In this document: piece by piece, positions 12,801-27,800 of the stretch
Numbering within the stretch: position 1 is the first letter of the stretch
Layout: the number at the start of each line of letters is the position of its first letter
Origin: Siphonodentalium dalli
Lineage: Eukaryota > Mollusca > Scaphopoda > Gadilida > Siphonodentaliidae
Length of the DNA stretch: 64,000 nt
NCBI GenBank assembly: GCA_032622095.1
Contig: CP136064.1
Coordinates: 191,259,794 to 191,323,793, forward strand
Direction: 5' to 3'
Made by a program: the position numbers and the translations under genes
The notes under the pieces: generated by a model
The model's input: the letters and a program-made list of their open reading frames with translations, nothing else
Database searches by the model: none
Told to the model about the DNA's origin: nothing

Positions 12801-15800
12801 CCCCCCTTCTATTGTCTTCAGTCATTTTCACTTCAATAAATTGTTGAGTTCAATAAACTTACTGCCGTCACTTGTGAATTGTTTATACAGCATTTTCACA
12901 CATTGTGACACAATCATGGCTTTGGTAGAGTGAGAAAATCAATTAATTTTATCATCTTGCGATCACAGTTCATTGCTATCATAGTGTTTATTATATAGTT
13001 GAAATTACCGACAGTGCATCTGCACCAGATCATTTTACGACAAAATCATAAGTATACTTCTTGGGCCACAATGCGGGAGAAATGGTTGGTCTTCCGTATT
13101 TTGGAAGTTTTCCGTATGCCAATCCGGGAGTCTCACGGACAATCTGTGAAACTTAACAGCTCTGGTTGTCATATGTGACCCGCCATATCAAATCCAGTCG
13201 TAAGTCGGGATTTTTTTTACCCTGTGCCAATGCATTCTCTTATATATGCGAGTCGACCATAGGTCGCCTCACATATATAAGAGAATGCATTGGCCTAACA
13301 ATTTTTTATCATTTTTTTAAAAATAAATGATTCTTACAATTTTTAGGACATAAAATAAAAAACATCCATTACCCTGCAGGGAGCCCCACACATATATAGA
13401 AGCATATAGAAGAGTGTTGTCTGCTCATGTTTGTCTGGGGCTCTGTATGGGTGAAATTTTAAAATTGTTAAAGAATACAAGAAAAAATTATTAAAATTGT
13501 AAAAAATTGTTAGGCCAATGCATTCTCTTATATATGAGAGGCGACCTATGGTCGACTCGCATATAAAAGAGAATGCATTGGCATAGGGTAAAAAAATCCC
13601 GACTTACGACTGGATTTGATATGGCGGGTCACATATTTAGAAAGTATTCTGGGAATCTAGAGAGATGCTGGTTGTTCTAGTGACTATCATTGATTGATGC
13701 AGCTTAATTATATTTATTTATATATCTACATTATTTGTTCTTTTATCCTTTATAGTGCCGATCTTTACTTTTCTGTGGAACAAATTTCCTAAGTCAAGTC
13801 TATTTGATTTCATTTTTAACTTCAGTACATCCGTGTCATGGAGCAAAATGCTCAGTGTGTGGTCGAGGGACCTTTCTTCCCGACGACATCGCGATACATC
13901 ATCCAGAATGGAGTCGCCATAAACCAGGACATCTTAAAGACGCCTGACTGGGAATTAGTAGCTGTCCTCCTCGGAGCAGCTTTTCTTGTTATGGTTATTA
14001 TGCTGATAATATTAGTGAGTATTTAGCTCCTGTACATTAAATAATGATTGAGCCATAAGCTACCAATCTTCCCACTCTGTGAAAAGTCCTTGAATATCAA
14101 ACCCTTCCTTGAAAAATTTATTTTCGTCTGTGACTAGTACTTGATGTTCATCTAGCCTCTTTGAAAAGTGCTTGAATTTAGGTAAATTGAAGTAGTTGCA
14201 CAAGCATGTCTGCCAATGATTGTATAATTTTATTCTAGTAATATTTTCCTAGCACATACCCACTTTATTTTTTCAAAGTTACGAAACAATGCATTTACAT
14301 GTGAAAAGAAAGTCTGTGTACAGTAATGCCCTAAATAATCAACTCCTTAACCACAGCAGAATTATGGGTAATTTTTCAGGATATAGTCGGAAATATGGCC
14401 TATGCCATTCATCAGAAAGCTCTCACTGAGAGCTTTCCAATGAATGGCAACAAGCCATATTTCTGCTGTGGTTAAGGAGTCAATTATTTAGGGCATTACT
14501 GTACATTGTAGAATTGCAAAAATAAATATTTTAAGGTCCTTGAAGATTATGGCTTTGGACCTAATTGAAAAGAGTTCAAATAATACTTGACTTAGCAAAA
14601 TAAGTGAAAACCCTGGCTATCAATTTACGTAATATTGGAACACAACAAGACTTAACCCTTTCAGCTCTAAGAGCTCTTTCCATCAATGTATCACATTATT
14701 ATAATCAATAAATTTGAAAAATGATCAAGGAAATATGGGTTGATACAAAAATCGGGCTTGGCACTGAAAGGGTTAATAATTGGCCAGGTTGAAGACTTCC
14801 GTACAATGGGCGTCATGCTAAAAACATAGGTGTGTGAATTATTTTTGAGATATCAGCTTCAAAAATGGATATGCTGCTTGCAATTGATTGACCAATGAAA
14901 AATGAAGTTCTGAGCTGTATCTCGAGATTTCATTGACAGATATATTTGTTCTCCTGGCAGAAGTATTGGTTGCAAAAACATTTTCAACTAATAAGTTCAA
15001 CAGACATTATCCTTATATAGAATGGATGGGAATCCATATTGTGATTATCATCTTGTTATCTGCTTGTATTATCTGAGTATCAATGCAAATTAACAACAGA
15101 ATGAATCAATAATATTTGATTCCCCAGATCACATTATATACAGAAATGCCATAAGTAATCGACTCTTTAACTACAGCAGAATTATGGGTAACTTTTCAGG
15201 ATTTAGTCGGAAATATGGCTTGTTGCCATTCATTGGAAAGCTCTCGGGGAGAGCTTTCCGATGAATGGCAACAAGCCATATTTCCGACTAAATCCTGAAA
15301 AGTTACCCATAATTCTGCTGTGGTTATAGAGTCGATTACTTAGGGCATTACTGTACAACATATTCTATAATATTTACCATTTGAGAGTGGAGCTCCTAAA
15401 CATTGTATTATCAACTTATCCAGTCAGATTAACTGTGAACATGTAGTTTTTCTCAAGGTACCGACTAGTGTTCTGTGCTTAATATTGATCTGGTATGTAC
15501 TGCAGGTATATTATTTTTAATGAAAGGGGAATAACTCTATTTCTTATTTGTGAATTATGATGCATTCTGGGTCCATAAAGGGGAAGGTATTAAGACCAAT
15601 TTGTGTGAATCTGAGAATCTCTGTTACTTGGTGGACACTCATAGGCCACAACTTTTCGTATTCTGGTAGCACATATATATTTTGGGTTCCTCTTCAAAAT
15701 GGTATATACTATGGAGTATGTTGTATTAAATGTGTTCTGGGAATTCGAAAATTATGTGGGCCTTTAAATAGTGGGATAATCCAATTAAACTTCTAAAATT

Positions 15801-18800
15801 TGCCAGTTGTAAATGCAGATTTTTCAAAATTTTATTGTAAATTTTTTTCTTCCAGATACTATTCAGGGAATATGGATGGAGCAAAACAAACTATCTCTTC
15901 CCATTCTACCGATTTATAACACAGAAGTATGACTTTGATATGTATGCCAGTAAAGGATCAACTGTGCATCCTGAGAAAAAACACCACAGAAATACTGAAG
16001 TGCTGACAGCAGCCATAATGGCTGCAACAGATGGTGAAGATTCATCCGAGATTGATGCAAACATACTAAAAGGTGAGGATTTTCCACATTACAATAAACA
16101 TAATATAATTCACTAATATAATATAAATATGTATTAATAACCGTTCCATGACTGGAGCTTCCTGAAATTTTGCGAAAAACCCTGTGCCAATGCATTCTCA
16201 TATATATGCGAGTCTCTGATAAGGAGCCTCGCATATATAAGAGAATGCATTGGTCGAACAATATTTACCTTGACCTTGTAAGCTAGTGGATTCTCTTATA
16301 TATACAAGGCTCCCTATGGGAGACTAGCTCCAGCGAGCTTCCACCATGAAAGGGATAATGTGATGTGGAACCCTCCGATGGGTTGGCTGAAAGAGAATAC
16401 ACAATAAATCAGTTATTTTCGTAAGTTTTATGACCAAAATGACAGCTAGAAACTTTGTTCTTATATATAAATCCTATGCAGTGACTCATTGCCGTTTATT
16501 TATCAACAAAATTTGTACAATGTTTAGACGTGTTTTCTGAAATGGTACAATTTAAATTTTTTGGTAATATTAGTTGAATGTTACATTCTTACAGTGGCCA
16601 ATGTGCCTGGGTACATACTATGTCTTTAACCATTTCATGATGGGAGCTGCGCTGGTGCAGCATTAAAGATCCTGTGCCAGTGCATTCTCTTATATATGCG
16701 ATTCTCCCATAGGGAGCCTCGCATATATAAGAGAATACTCTGGCTAGCAAGGTCAAGGTAAATATTGTTAGGACAATGTGTTCCTTTATAGATGTGATGC
16801 TCCCTGTGGGAGACTCGCATATATAAGGGAATGCATTGGCACGGGTTTTAGCAAAATTCCAGTCATGGAAGGATTAAGGATTCATGAGCTATTTTTTATG
16901 GAACTTGTTTGTTTGAACAAGGAGTGTCTGTAATAAAGAACCAAAAGATAATCATGGATAATTGTCGGCATCAAATTGTTAATGATGAAAAGAAACGTGC
17001 ATACATTTGTTACACAGTAGAACTCACAACACGTCATCTATTTTTATTTTAATAGATTCTGTTGATGCTAAGTTAAAACTTGGTATGTCGATTAATGTTA
17101 AGAAAAACAATTATGTAAGATAGCAGTTCAACCCTTTATGATTCTTTAATGGTTGAATTTCCACTAGCACAATTTAACAGAACGTATATTGATTTATACC
17201 CAGATCAGAGCAACAAATTCAAGAATGATGATTTCTGGGATTATAATCACCAAATTGATCTGGAAGCTTTTAACTCCAATCAGCTGTATGAGACCTTATC
17301 TCTCCAATCGAGATCAATGACTCAGACCATTAGCAAACAAAAAGATGAGGTATGTAAATCTACAGTAATGCCCTAAGTAATCGACCCCTTAACCACAGCA
17401 GAATTATGGGTAACTTTTCAGGATTTAGTCGGAAATATGGCTTGTTGCCATTCATTGGAAAGCTCTCCCCGAGAGCTTTCCGATGAATGGCAACAAGCCA
17501 TATTTCCGACTAAATCCTGAAAAGTTACCCATAATTCTGCTGTGGTTAAGTGGTCAATTACTTTGGGCATTACTGAATTTCCACATAATTTTTTTGTCCA
17601 TTTAGTTTTGAACTGAGCTGACAAGATTGCTCATTTTTGGGGTAAATACTGACAGATATGAATGCAATAAATGGTGGACGGGAGTAGCTCACCAATGAGT
17701 GTTTGGAATAGAAAAGGCGAAACAAACCTCATCAGACTGCGTAGCAGATACTGAAATTTTCCATTATGTAGCATATGCAATTCCCACATGACATGTATTT
17801 CTTAGAACCAAAACATTGCGGTCAGTTAAAATCATGGGAATGGACTTGGTGGCAAAAATTTGAATCAGGGCAGATGATTTCAAATCGAATCAGATGATAC
17901 ACTCCAAATTGCATCAAATCAAATTGATTGACAGGGCCCAAAAATTTGATCAAGCAAAAACAGAGGTGATGATTTTCTAGGAATTGTTTTATGTTGTTTT
18001 TACAGTACCGGTATATTGTTTCCATCTGTCTGCCTGTTCATCCCTCCGTCGAGCCGCGTGTGAGTCGGGGCGTTCGTCCAATGTCTGTTCATGTCTTAAC
18101 TTGAATAGTAGTGCTCAGATTTCAATGAAATTTAGTATGGATGTTCACTACTATGAGGACATTCAATGGAGTGTTCAATTGGTTTGTCTTTTTTTATCTG
18201 GAAATGTTGGCATTTAGTCCGTCTGATGTCTGTTCAGGTTATAACTTGAACAGTAGCGCTCGGATCTCAATGAAATTTGGTATGCATGTTCACTACTATG
18301 AGGACATTCAATGGGTGTAAATCGTTTTGCTCGGGTTTTCCTTTCTAGAGTTATTCATCTTTGTTTTCTGGAAATGTTGGCTTTTTGTCTGTCTGAGCAG
18401 ATATCTCTACCACCGGTTGTTGGATCTCAATGAAATTCTCTGTGGATGTTCACTACTATGAGGAAATTCAACAGAGTATTCAATTGTTTTGTTCGTGTTC
18501 TATTCTAGAGTTATTCATCTTTGTTTATCTGGAAATGTTGGGGGTTTTTTCCTACAGAGCAGATATCTCATCCATAGATTGTCGGATCTGCATGAAATTT
18601 GTTTTGAATGTTCACCACTATGAGACATTCAATCGTTTTGTTCAATTTTTGTTGTTCTAGAGTTATTCATCTTTGTTTATCTGAAAATGGTGATTTTTGT
18701 GTCCGTCTGCTTGAGTATCTCAGTCATAGGTTATAGGTATGCCCACACTAGGCAGTATGCCACAAGGGGTGTGTGCGCTGGATGACAGTCCATCTCTTGT

Positions 18801-21800
18801 TGTAGCCTGCATTAGCCTTTCTTAACAGCACTTCGTCTTCCAACATTTCAGGCAAAACAAATGTACAGCAAGATATCAAACCAGACAGACTCTCTGAAGG
18901 GTTTGTGGGCCGCTAAGATGAACCTAAATGGCAGAGCAGGATTGGCAACGAATGAAGATTTGGTATTGTATGAGAGAAAGCTGCACGAACTCGATCAGGA
19001 ATTGGAGAGGAGGAAGGAAATCGGCCACAGTTTTGAGACAATCCTCACCAGACAATTGGAACTGTTGGAGAAAGAGGGGAAGTCACGGGAAGCACATCAG
19101 GTATGGTCTCTTGGCATTAGTTCAAACACTATTGCCTCATTCACATGGAGGTTTTTTTTTGGTCGGAGACTTATTTTTACCTCAGATTTTAGTCAGGTAC
19201 TATTCTCGGAAATTGTTTGTGTTCACATTCATTTATGAATATATGGGACTTTCTGCAGAAATGTTAGTAATTTTGCTTGCCATCGGTGGAAAGTTTATAT
19301 GCTATATTGCAGGATAATGCTCCCTTACCTTCTGCCCATTGGAATTAACTGCAGAGAAGGACGGGAATTAATTGCAGGGACAACACATTCAGTTTATCTT
19401 ATTGATGTGAATAAATTGAAGGGTCCAAAGAAAAACACAGCTTGAGGTTTTTGGCCGACTGTTGGGACAAAATTGAGTCATGTTGCACCAATCTTGCCTG
19501 GGATAACTTTTGATATACTATGTATGATTAATGGGAACTTTCGTATGGTCCAGGACTATTTCCCGCGACCATTCACATGTACACATGTTGACGATTTGGT
19601 TCCCGACGATCAGGATTTGGTTCATCTCTCAAGCAGAAATTTTGTTTTAATTTAGTTGGGAATCAAAATGTTCTTTTTGAGATATTTAATGGTTATACAC
19701 ATGTACTGGGTTATAAACTTTTCCAACCATTCTAGGAATGTCTTTCATCTTCAGTTATTAACCCTTTCTATACTAAATACTTATTGATGAGTAAGTGTCC
19801 CTTATTAATAGTATCTTAACATTTCCCTCCAAAAAATAGGACACCTTCTGTACTTTTATTGTCTGCAGTCTGCTTATTTTTCCTGAAAACCCCTCCAGAT
19901 GAATAATTGACCATTCCAGTGTATACTTTTATAACTGAGTGGGAGAATCTATTTAGTATAGAAAGGGTTAATAACTTAATGCACACTGAACATAATGAAC
20001 ATAATCTATAAAAAAAAAACAGAATATAATTGGTGGTCTCCATACATCCAAAACCAATCAATATACTCCTGAGAGATGGAAAGATAATCCTGTATGACTA
20101 ATACACTCCTGTTATCAAATTAAATATGTTTGCATGTATACTTCTCATTTGTATATACACCAGGATAGGTTTTGCAGTATTTTCACTTTTGCCACAATAA
20201 TAATATTTCTTTGTCCTACAATATGGCACGTTTTTTGACAAATCTCAGGTCTCCTTTCATTCGGGTCTGAGAGAGGTCATGAGGTCATTGAAAGAACAAT
20301 CTGGAAAATTACAAACAGCTTCATTGAGCTCAGACAGAGATAAAGTTCCAACGGCAACTCTGGAAAGGAGATTGTCTAACGTCCTAGAGAAAATGTCTGA
20401 GAATGTCGCCAAGGAAAGCAGGAGGCTTGGTGCATGGGGTGTGCTCGGCGAAGGTATCGGTGCTGAGATTGTCAAACTAGGAACCAAGATTGTAGTGCCC
20501 AAAGAACAGCTTATTGGTAATTTCCTAACACTTTTAGAAATGTTGTTTCCTCAAGATTCTTATAATACTTAGGAACAGAGGTCAATTAGTGGTTTCATAT
20601 TGAAAGAAGGGAAATCTCCCAATTCATTAGGGAGAGGTGGACTACTGGTATTATCTATTAGAAGTCATAATGTATGAATTTTAATTAACCCTTTGATAGC
20701 TGGTATCTGTCGATAGGTAGTTATTTAACACCCACTTCTTTCATGTTCAAGGGTTTCGGGTCATAAGTTCAACTGGCTGCCATAAGATGTTTGTTGAACT
20801 TATCTGAACAGACCTTAACATGAGTGAATGGGAATCCATATGGTACGTGTCTCGCTTTCTCTCTATTTCTTTCTGTCATATCAGAACATCAGTACAACTA
20901 AAAATGAATACCAATGAATACTAGAAAAAATGAATGGGAGAATAAATAGGGAAATTAGTGAAGTTGCTAGACACCCAACTGTAATTGTGATTCTCAACAG
21001 AAAGGTTGTCGATGACCGGAGAATAACATACATGTCATCTGAAACTTTTCCTACATTATGTAAAGTGTGCTACCCGGTATTAGCAGAATACTTGACATCT
21101 TGGCGATTGTTTCTGGGAGAGTGATTCACGGTGATTCATTCAACACTCAAAGCTTGAGTCGCAAGAATTTGTGATCACTCTGGTGTAAACAACATGGTTG
21201 TGGCAGTTTTATCCAAGCCTTTTATACGACAATGAATCACAACGACACACCATGGATCGCCAGTAATCACTGCAAACCTTCTATATATGCAATGCATAGG
21301 ACTAGAATTTCCACAAGTTGTCATTTTCTTGGTCATTAATGATTGTCTATCTCTTCCTATAACAAGTTTGATATAGTTTCCTGGTTTTAAAATAATAGAT
21401 ATGAATGAAGACCCCTGTCCAGAAACGCTTCTATCAATTATGTATTATTGATTTTATGTCAAATGTTCTAGTATAATATACATACAATCCATTTTGGACA
21501 TTTTTCAGCATGTGCGATATAGATAGAACCGCATGAATGTCTGGATTGTGACGAAATTATCGCACGAGATTTGTTGGCGGAGCGATACCTCGAGTGCGGG
21601 ACACAGTCCCGCACGAGAGGTAACGAATTCCGCCAACAAATCGAGCGCAATAATTTGTCAAAATCCAGACACTCATGCTGTTCTATTTTTATTACATATC
21701 TCCGTATCATAGTAAGTTGACTTACAATCGTACATCTCCGGTACAGAAAATGTGAATTTAATTGAGTTTTAAAGGCATTTTAGGGTTAATGCAACAATCA

Positions 21801-24800
21801 GACAGGGATCCCATCTATCCGCGAGTGACCTTGACCCATCTTTAATGATGCGTTTGAAATTAAATTCTGTGCCTCGACAAACATATTCTTGAAATGAAAC
21901 TACATGAATGAATCATCTCATCGATTGATCGCTTATTGTTTCTTTATTGTCGTGATTGAAAAAGTACAAATAGTAACGGCGAGAACAAGTCTAACAACAC
22001 TGAATGAAATAGTTCTGTCGACAGATTGCACTAGTGCGATTCTGAGAATTATCACACGCCTGGAAACTCGTGCGATCATGCGAATTATGTTGATAGATAT
22101 GTAATAAAATTTATTATTGCATAATATAAGAAAATATTGATATATAATAAATATTAAGTGATAAAAGCATTTCTGGACAGGTGTCTGACTCATATTTATT
22201 ATTTTTATACCCCGGATACTATATAAAACATATTTAGGAAGAGATAGACCATCTCTAAAAGTTTGGTCAAGGCAAGACAATTATCAATATTTAGTTTATA
22301 CAGTTATAAAATAAATCAAAATGTCATAAAATATTCTACATGCAAGTAGTTGTCTGTTTTGTGGCGATTTTCAATGGCTCGTGGTAATTATTGGTGAGCC
22401 CTATCTTGGGGACCTGCGAATATTCGAGATTCGATTCGATGTCGATATTGGTCACCCGATTTGAGATCGACACCGAATCGGTCCGCTGATTCGGATATTT
22501 TCGAATCAGTGTTACTTTGTTGTAGTCTCGTTTATTCCGTCCAGATAACACATGCCAAATGACCTGAAATCACAAAAATTGAAGCACAAGGTTGCCAATT
22601 TGGCCAACGTAGGTAATTTTGAACGTATGCGTTCAAAATAGACATGCATTATGCAAAGTATGTGCTTCGATCGCAACCTGTGACGGTGATCAATCGCCGC
22701 GTATATTTCTAATCTGTATGGAAACTGTATAAATTTTCTACACGGTGTGTGATTGCTAGATGCGGAACTCAATTTATTACCGTATGTTTAGAACTTCAGA
22801 TATTCAATTCAGATTATATGAATAAAATTCAATGTCAGATGCCGTTATGCACAATAAAACATAGAGTGGAATGAACAGAAACCTTAGAACAATCGGTCTA
22901 GTACGTTCTTAAATAGACGTCATTATGTGCGACCATTTATCTGTGACACTGCCGGAAGAATACCTAGAAATTTCATACTTTCAGTTTCTGTTCCCAGGTA
23001 ATCGAGCATGTTGCATCAAGTTTAGATCTGTTGAATCTTGTTAACATTTAACACTTGTAATTTATGTCTGTTTTCTGGGACCCCTCCATGAAGACAACCA
23101 CTGAATATATGATGTAGGCGTTTGATATATTTTGGGGTGAAATGTTTAAGAGATAACTACCATTGGTATCGGACTACAACAATTATATAGCTGAACGCGC
23201 GGTGTACCCAGGTCCAAGTGTCTCAAATCGTTATTAAATAATGTAGACAAGTGACTTCCATTCCATGGGGTTTATGATATGTTGACTGAACTGTATTTAG
23301 TGTCTTTCTGTCAATTCTTGTGTTATGTTCGCCATGGCACAGCTAGATAGAAATTCAATGCAACATATACCAAACCCTCCATGAGACTGAGAGTGACTTG
23401 CCTATGTCATGATTTTCCATTAAAAAAAAACAAGTTCCAACGGATCTTTATGGAGATTAACATTGTTATATAGCATCAGTTTTTTGTAACGAGACACCGA
23501 AATAAACACTGGTAAACAATGTCAATCACTAGCTGATTCAAATCGAGATTCGATTCGATGTCGATATCAGGAAGGAGATTCGATATCGAGATTCGATTTG
23601 ATGCAAAATCCCTGATTCGCAGATCCCTACCCTATCTGTTGATTCATATTAATCTTCTCCACACAAGTTCACTGTGGATACACAGCGAAAAAAATTCTTA
23701 ATGATCAACTGTTGGCTTAGTGGAGTCTCCCAAGTGTTTTGCATATCACACACTCTGTACATGTTGTATCTTCTCTATTTTCAGAATTATTGAACATTTG
23801 TCACTTTCTTATAAAGAGTTCTCATCCAGCCATGCTAAACTGTTCACTGTTTTGTCTGTTTGTATTAAATCTGACTGGGCAAATTCCGCTATTTCACGAT
23901 TTGACAGATTTGTAATTGATGAATTACAGGAGCTGACTTAAGTGTAAAAGCAACAGAGCTATTTTATACAGATGAAATATCAGGACTGGTAATGCCTAAG
24001 CCAGGAACACAAATGATATCTGCAGACGGCATAGTTTCTGACGTCCCACGGAACTTCTTCTTGCACCCTCTGACAGGTCGGGTGTTACCGATCCAAGGAA
24101 ATATTTCATTTGATCCTGTTTCCAACAAGATGGTATATACGGCTGATTCTGCTATTGGTGAGATATAGCTTCTTGTGCCATATTTTTTTCATTTAGTAGC
24201 AGATAATGACCTGCATGACAACTGACTCCATGTCATATGTTCTTTATTCTTGTTTTGTTTGAGTGCCGAATGGCTGAAGAATAATTTGGAGATTATATTC
24301 TGATATTGATACTAGGGTTGCCACAACAATGAGTTTTAAAAATTGACTAATCAACCATTATAGTCGACGGTTAGTCGATTAATCGTTCATATATGTGGCC
24401 TATATTACACCCAGGTAAACAGATGATAAATGCGAAATTACAATGACTACTTTACATCCAGTCTGAAAAAAGTTATAAACTGATCTCACTACATGATGTC
24501 TTCTCCAGAAGTAATTCATTATATTTGATGCATCTTTATTCATATTCATGGATTTTTAGCTGTAATTCAACACAAAACCTTAAGTTGTTTGATGAATATA
24601 CTATTTGATCGTCCCACGATGATGTTTCTTCACCGGTCATCTCCTCATATTTTCTTACCATTTCTACAATTAAAGAATAGACCTTTCTAATGTCATGTTT
24701 TAGAACTGAATGGAAAAATCAGGAGTTAAGGCCAATATAAAAAAATTACTAGATTTACATCCAACTTTTTAAGAAAAATGGAGCGGGAGGGCGAATTTAA

Positions 24801-27800
24801 TTTTTTATATTTTATTCTTGCTAACATAACTGGTCATGGACAGTTCTAGATATTGAAGCAGTATGCTATCTTATTAAATAAAAGGTGATTTAGATTGTCC
24901 AATTTGTTCAAAATAGACTGATTAATGGCCGGGTCATTGAAATGTAATTTGATGGTTAAGGCATGAGAAATAAGATAACATAAAAGATTGAGGACGGAAC
25001 TAAAAATAGGGTCGGGCAGGGATGTAAACCAAGCAATTATTTTATATTGGCCTAAGGGAAAATTGGATATTAGAAGGGCTATGGATTGTTAGATATTAAT
25101 TTAACCCTTTCAGTGCCAAGTCCGATTTTTGTATCAACCCATTTTTCCTTGATCATTTTTCAAATTTATTGATTATAATAATGTGATACATTGATGGAAA
25201 GAACTCTTAGAGTTAACTTTTTCAGCACCTTTGTTCATTATTTTGTAGCTGAATCTCCTCATGCTGAGACCCCATTCATCCCCTACGTACCATATCCAAC
25301 CGATGGAGGAGGCAATCCACTGAAAACCAAACTCACTCCTCTCGAGCACAGGTCAGATCTGAGGTTCGGAGCACCTATGGCTGACTCTGTTACAGGAATT
25401 CATGTTCCAATCATGGCTGTCACCATACATCCACAGACTGGTGCTCTACTGCCTGTAGGTGGCACACACATGGACCCAGTCACCAGTCTACCTACACCAC
25501 TGGAGGAGGGTTCTTTGATGATTGAACCCAATGCAGGTGTACCTGTTCCTGTATTATCAATAACATTGGATCCAGATTCAGGTATAAAATTTTTGTATTC
25601 TTTATGAACCTTTCTAAATTGAGTTGGGAGTTGGGAGCTTTGGCGTTTGCAGACCGTACATGTATGATAAAAGACTGCCAAAGTGGTTTCAGGGAACATC
25701 ACTCTACATGTGATAACATTTTTATTTTATATGCTCTCATAGAAATTTATCTAACTAGAAATAAAAGACTCTACTGCGCATTTATCGATTTGAAAAAAGC
25801 ATTTGATACGGTATGGAGGGAAGGGTTGATGATGAAACTTGTTAAGAATAGAATTGGTGGCAAGTTTTTCCAAGTTATTCGAAGTATGTACAACGGAATA
25901 AAGTCATGTGTGAAGATAGGAAGCTCAGTATCCGAATTTTTCGCGTGTAATATCGGCGTAAGGCAGGGCAAATGTCTTTCGCCTCTGCTCTTTTCGGTGT
26001 TTGTCAACGATCTAGAAGACTTCTTAAAAGATTGCTGTATAGAAGGTTTACCATTTGTTGATGAAACATGTATTTTGTATGCAGATGACACGGTTTTGAT
26101 CTCAGAAAGCCCAGAGGAAATGCGAAGAGCTCTTAGTGCTTACAGTGATTACACTGATGCGTGGAATTTATCAATAAACGTAGATAAGACAAAAATGCTT
26201 ATATTTTATAATCGCAAAGCGAATGACATTGATACCATGAAATTTGAACTCAATGGGGAAAATATTGAAATAGTAGATAACTGTTGTTATTTAGGAATAC
26301 ATTTCTATACCAACGGAAGGTTTTGCAGATCCATAAAACGTATGCAAACATTAGGTACTAGAGCAATGTTTGGTCTACTACAGCGAATCGGGAACCTTAA
26401 CTTAGGTCCTGCTGTTGCTTTTCGACTTTTTGATAGTACAATTGAACCAATACTTTTGTATGGTAGCGAAGTTTGGGGGTTCGAGAATTTCGAATGCATA
26501 GAAGGGGTTCATTTAAAGTTTATGAAATATGTCTTACACATGAAGTCGAGTACACCAAACTATATGGTTTACGGGGAAACTGGAAGGTACCCCTTGTCGA
26601 TTTCAGTGAAAAAGAGAATGCTTGGGTTTTGGTCGCGATTAGTGAAAGGTGATTGCTCAATATTAGCGCAAAAGTTATATAAACTCCTCTATTTCATCGA
26701 ACAAAGTTCCTATTTGAACGGTAAGACGATCAAATGGATCACATGTGTCAGAAGTACGCTGTCCTGTCTAGGGTGGGGGTCCCTCTGGGACTCGCAACAC
26801 TCTTTAAGTAAACTAGAGTTGAATATATTCATGGAAGTTCGTAGAACAAAATTTGTTGAACAATGGAAGAACACGATTGAGTCATCGGATCGCTGAAAGT
26901 TCTATGGGCTGTTTAAAAAGAATTTCGGAATGGAAGCATATATGACTATTACGACAAACAGTTTGATGACATATATTGTTAAGATACGCACTGCTAATCA
27001 TAGACTGCAGATTGAAAGGGTAAGGTGGGGTAAAGCCAAAAAGGAAAACAAGAAAAATAAGAATACAAATTTCTGCCAGCAATGCAAGACAGAGATAGGC
27101 GACGAATTACACTTTGCACTAGAATGCACGGAACTCACACATTTAAGACGAAAATATTTGCCCAAAACTTACCATACGGAACCAACTGAAACTAAATTAG
27201 TGAAATTACTCACGAGTGCTGACCCGAATGTTCTAAAGCAGTTTGCAATCTTTGTGAAGTTGGGTTGTAAGATTATTGATAGGAATTAACTAATTGACAG
27301 CGGCAATTTATAACTACATCTGCTTACCATGATTACGGTGATGACATATATTACGACAGAAATAGCGAAAATGCGATATATATGGAGTATGACAATAACT
27401 GCATGTGGTGGTGGTGGTAATGATGATACTGTTTCGAATGGCGATGATGATGATGTTGATGGTGATGCTGCCGATGATTATAACGAAACCGACGATGATG
27501 ATGTTGATAATGATGACGAAAATGACAGTGGTGGTGGTGAAGATGATTAGTATGGCGATGATGTCTGATGGCGATAATCACTATGATGGTGATGATGATA
27601 ATGATGGTGGGGACGATGATTATGATGATATATATGCTTGAGATGATGATAGTGATGACGACGACGACGACAATGATGGCAATAACGACGATGATGACGA
27701 CGGCGACGACGATGATGAAGATTTTGATTATCATGATAACGATGATGATGGCGATGATTATGACGATGATGGTAATGATGATGATGATGGTGGTGATTGT

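Noticed and set aside
25191-25248. Start codon at 25,191 for exon 11
   Set aside because: It lies inside a MITE; the acceptor at 25,248 continues the frame of exon 10.
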